This document shows, one piece after another, positions 5,777 to 6,193 of a stretch of 6,193 bases of DNA. The position numbers and the translations under genes are program-made. Positions within the stretch are counted from its first letter, which is position 1. Every line of letters starts with the position of its first letter. Source of the stretch: Desulfobacteraceae bacterium (GTDB lineage Bacteria; Desulfobacterota; Desulfobacteria; Desulfobacterales; ETH-SRB1); the NCBI GenBank assembly GCA_013202725.1, contig JABMRH010000174.1, forward strand, positions 1 to 6,193, in the 5' to 3' direction. Below the pieces are notes generated by a model. The model ran no database searches, was not told where the DNA came from, and was given only the letters and a program-made list of their open reading frames with translations.

Positions 5777-6039
5777 ACCGTAATTGACTTTACCAGGCCG
5801 GCAAGGCGGGAAATTTTTCGAGATGCGGTTTTTTTATGTATAACCCCCTTTTTTGCCGCTTTGTCGATAATAGATTGCGCTTGATTAAGTTTGTTTAAAA
5901 CTGTTTCATTCGACTCTTTACCTGCGGCAAGCCGCACATCTTTGACAATGTTTTTAACCTTGGTTTTTGTCGTCTTGTTACGCATACGCCTTTGTTCACT
6001 CTGGCGTGCCCGTTTTAATGCAGATTTATGGTTAGCCAA
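5773..6039 (-). CDS. rpsT: 30S ribosomal protein S20
   Basis: S20 is a small, very basic, helical primary-binding protein of the 30S subunit that contacts 16S rRNA. The 88-residue product (start ANHKSALKRARQSEQRRMRN; later GVIHKKTASRKISRLAGLV) has the whole family pattern, including the conserved N-terminal ANHKSA and C-terminal HKNxASRKKSRL-like motif. The start codon is TTG (6037-6039 read in reverse), supported by AAGGAG 9 bases upstream and by the exact family N-terminus. A TTG start is also known for E. coli rpsT, where it limits translation and is part of feedback control by S20; whether that holds here is inference. The gene converges on lptE with a 4-base overlap of the two stop codons, leaving no room for a terminator between them. 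Confidence 0.97.
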   Translation of the reverse strand: MANHKSALKRARQSEQRRMRNKTTKTKVKNIVKDVRLAAGKESNETVLNKLNQAQSIIDKAAKKGVIHKKTASRKISRLAGLVKSITV

Positions 6040-6048
6040 CTTATAAAA

Positions 6049-6054
6049 CTCCTT
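6049..6054 (-). promoter_or_regulatory. Ribosome binding site of rpsT
   Basis: AAGGAG on the minus strand lies 9 bases before the TTG at 6037-6039. This decides the non-ATG start, since the protein N-terminus from that codon matches S20 exactly. Confidence 0.85.
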
Positions 6055-6077
6055 TCCGTGTAATTAAAAGCTTTTTA

Positions 6078-6104
6078 ACTACATACTATTAAAAAGCATG
6101 TCAA
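6078..6104 (-). promoter_or_regulatory. Candidate rpsT promoter, proximal
   Basis: On the minus strand a perfect TTGACA (6099-6104) is followed by A/T-rich sequence. The best -10 is TGTAGT (6078-6083), four of six matches at a short 15-base spacing. The -35 is convincing and the -10 is not. Confidence 0.35.
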
Positions 6105-6129
6105 GGTTAAATTTGATGAATTCGTAAAA

Positions 6130-6158
6130 AGTAGAATTAATCATGTGTTAAGTGTAAA
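6130..6158 (-). promoter_or_regulatory. Candidate rpsT promoter, distal
   Basis: On the minus strand TTTACA (6153-6158, five of six matches) and TCTACT (6130-6135, four of six) are 17 bases apart. It lies about 90 bases before the rpsT start, upstream of the proximal candidate. Tandem promoters are known for E. coli rpsT. The -35 falls within the heptamer repeat. Confidence 0.3.
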
Positions 6159-6165
6159 GTGTTAG
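6145..6165. repeat. Heptamer tandem repeat (three copies)
   Basis: GTGTTAA, GTGTAAA and GTGTTAG follow one another without gaps (6145-6165), each differing from the first by one base, and a looser GTTAAAG comes next. The repeat overlaps the distal candidate promoter of rpsT. It may be a regulator-binding repeat or a simple-sequence expansion. Confidence 0.6.
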
Positions 6166-6193
6166 GTTAAAGAAATCAATGTCTGAAAATACA

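Noticed and set aside
5777..5835. Intrinsic terminator for lptE inside rpsT (GC-rich CCGGCAAGGCGGG then T-runs)
   Set aside because: The GC-rich part forms only about a 3-bp stem, and the T-runs are explained by Lys codons of rpsT on the other strand.

Overview
The window looks like chromosomal DNA of a Gram-negative bacterium. It carries an LPS-transport lipoprotein gene (lptE), which implies an outer membrane, and the moderately A/T-rich sequence and the gene order leuS-lptE with a convergent rpsT suggest a deltaproteobacterial (Desulfobacterota-like) host. That taxonomic guess is inference from gene order and protein style only.

Layout. Positions 1-134 have no gene but are rich in inverted repeats. 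They end in GTTATAT, which resembles the end of an integron attC recombination site. Positions 155-1111 hold three short, tightly packed, same-strand genes of unknown function: a soluble helical protein, a small membrane protein and a 67-residue protein starting at TTG. They are visibly more A/T-rich than the rest. Six bases after the last stop comes ATATAAC, the exact reverse complement of the GTTATAT in front of the block, followed by sequence resembling the left half of an attC site. I read the block as a mobile gene cassette whose right attC is truncated. It is fused directly to the next gene, 1172-2467, a secreted endonuclease/exonuclease/phosphatase-fold nuclease with a C-terminal helix-hairpin-helix DNA-binding domain.

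The gap 2468-2633 starts with a hairpin that looks like the right end of an IS200/IS605-type element and also contains two sets of short direct repeats. From 2634 the content is conserved housekeeping: leuS (leucyl-tRNA synthetase) and, 20 bases later, lptE. On the opposite strand, rpsT (ribosomal protein S20) converges on lptE with the two stop codons overlapping by 4 bases. rpsT starts at TTG behind a good ribosome binding site. Its upstream region (6040-6193) has candidate promoters and a short heptamer tandem repeat.

The left 2.5 kb therefore looks like accessory DNA and the right 3.6 kb like core genome. leuS and lptE are probably cotranscribed and rpsT is independent. The cassette genes have no recognisable link to the nuclease other than position. 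No integrase, transposase, CRISPR array, tRNA or rRNA is visible.
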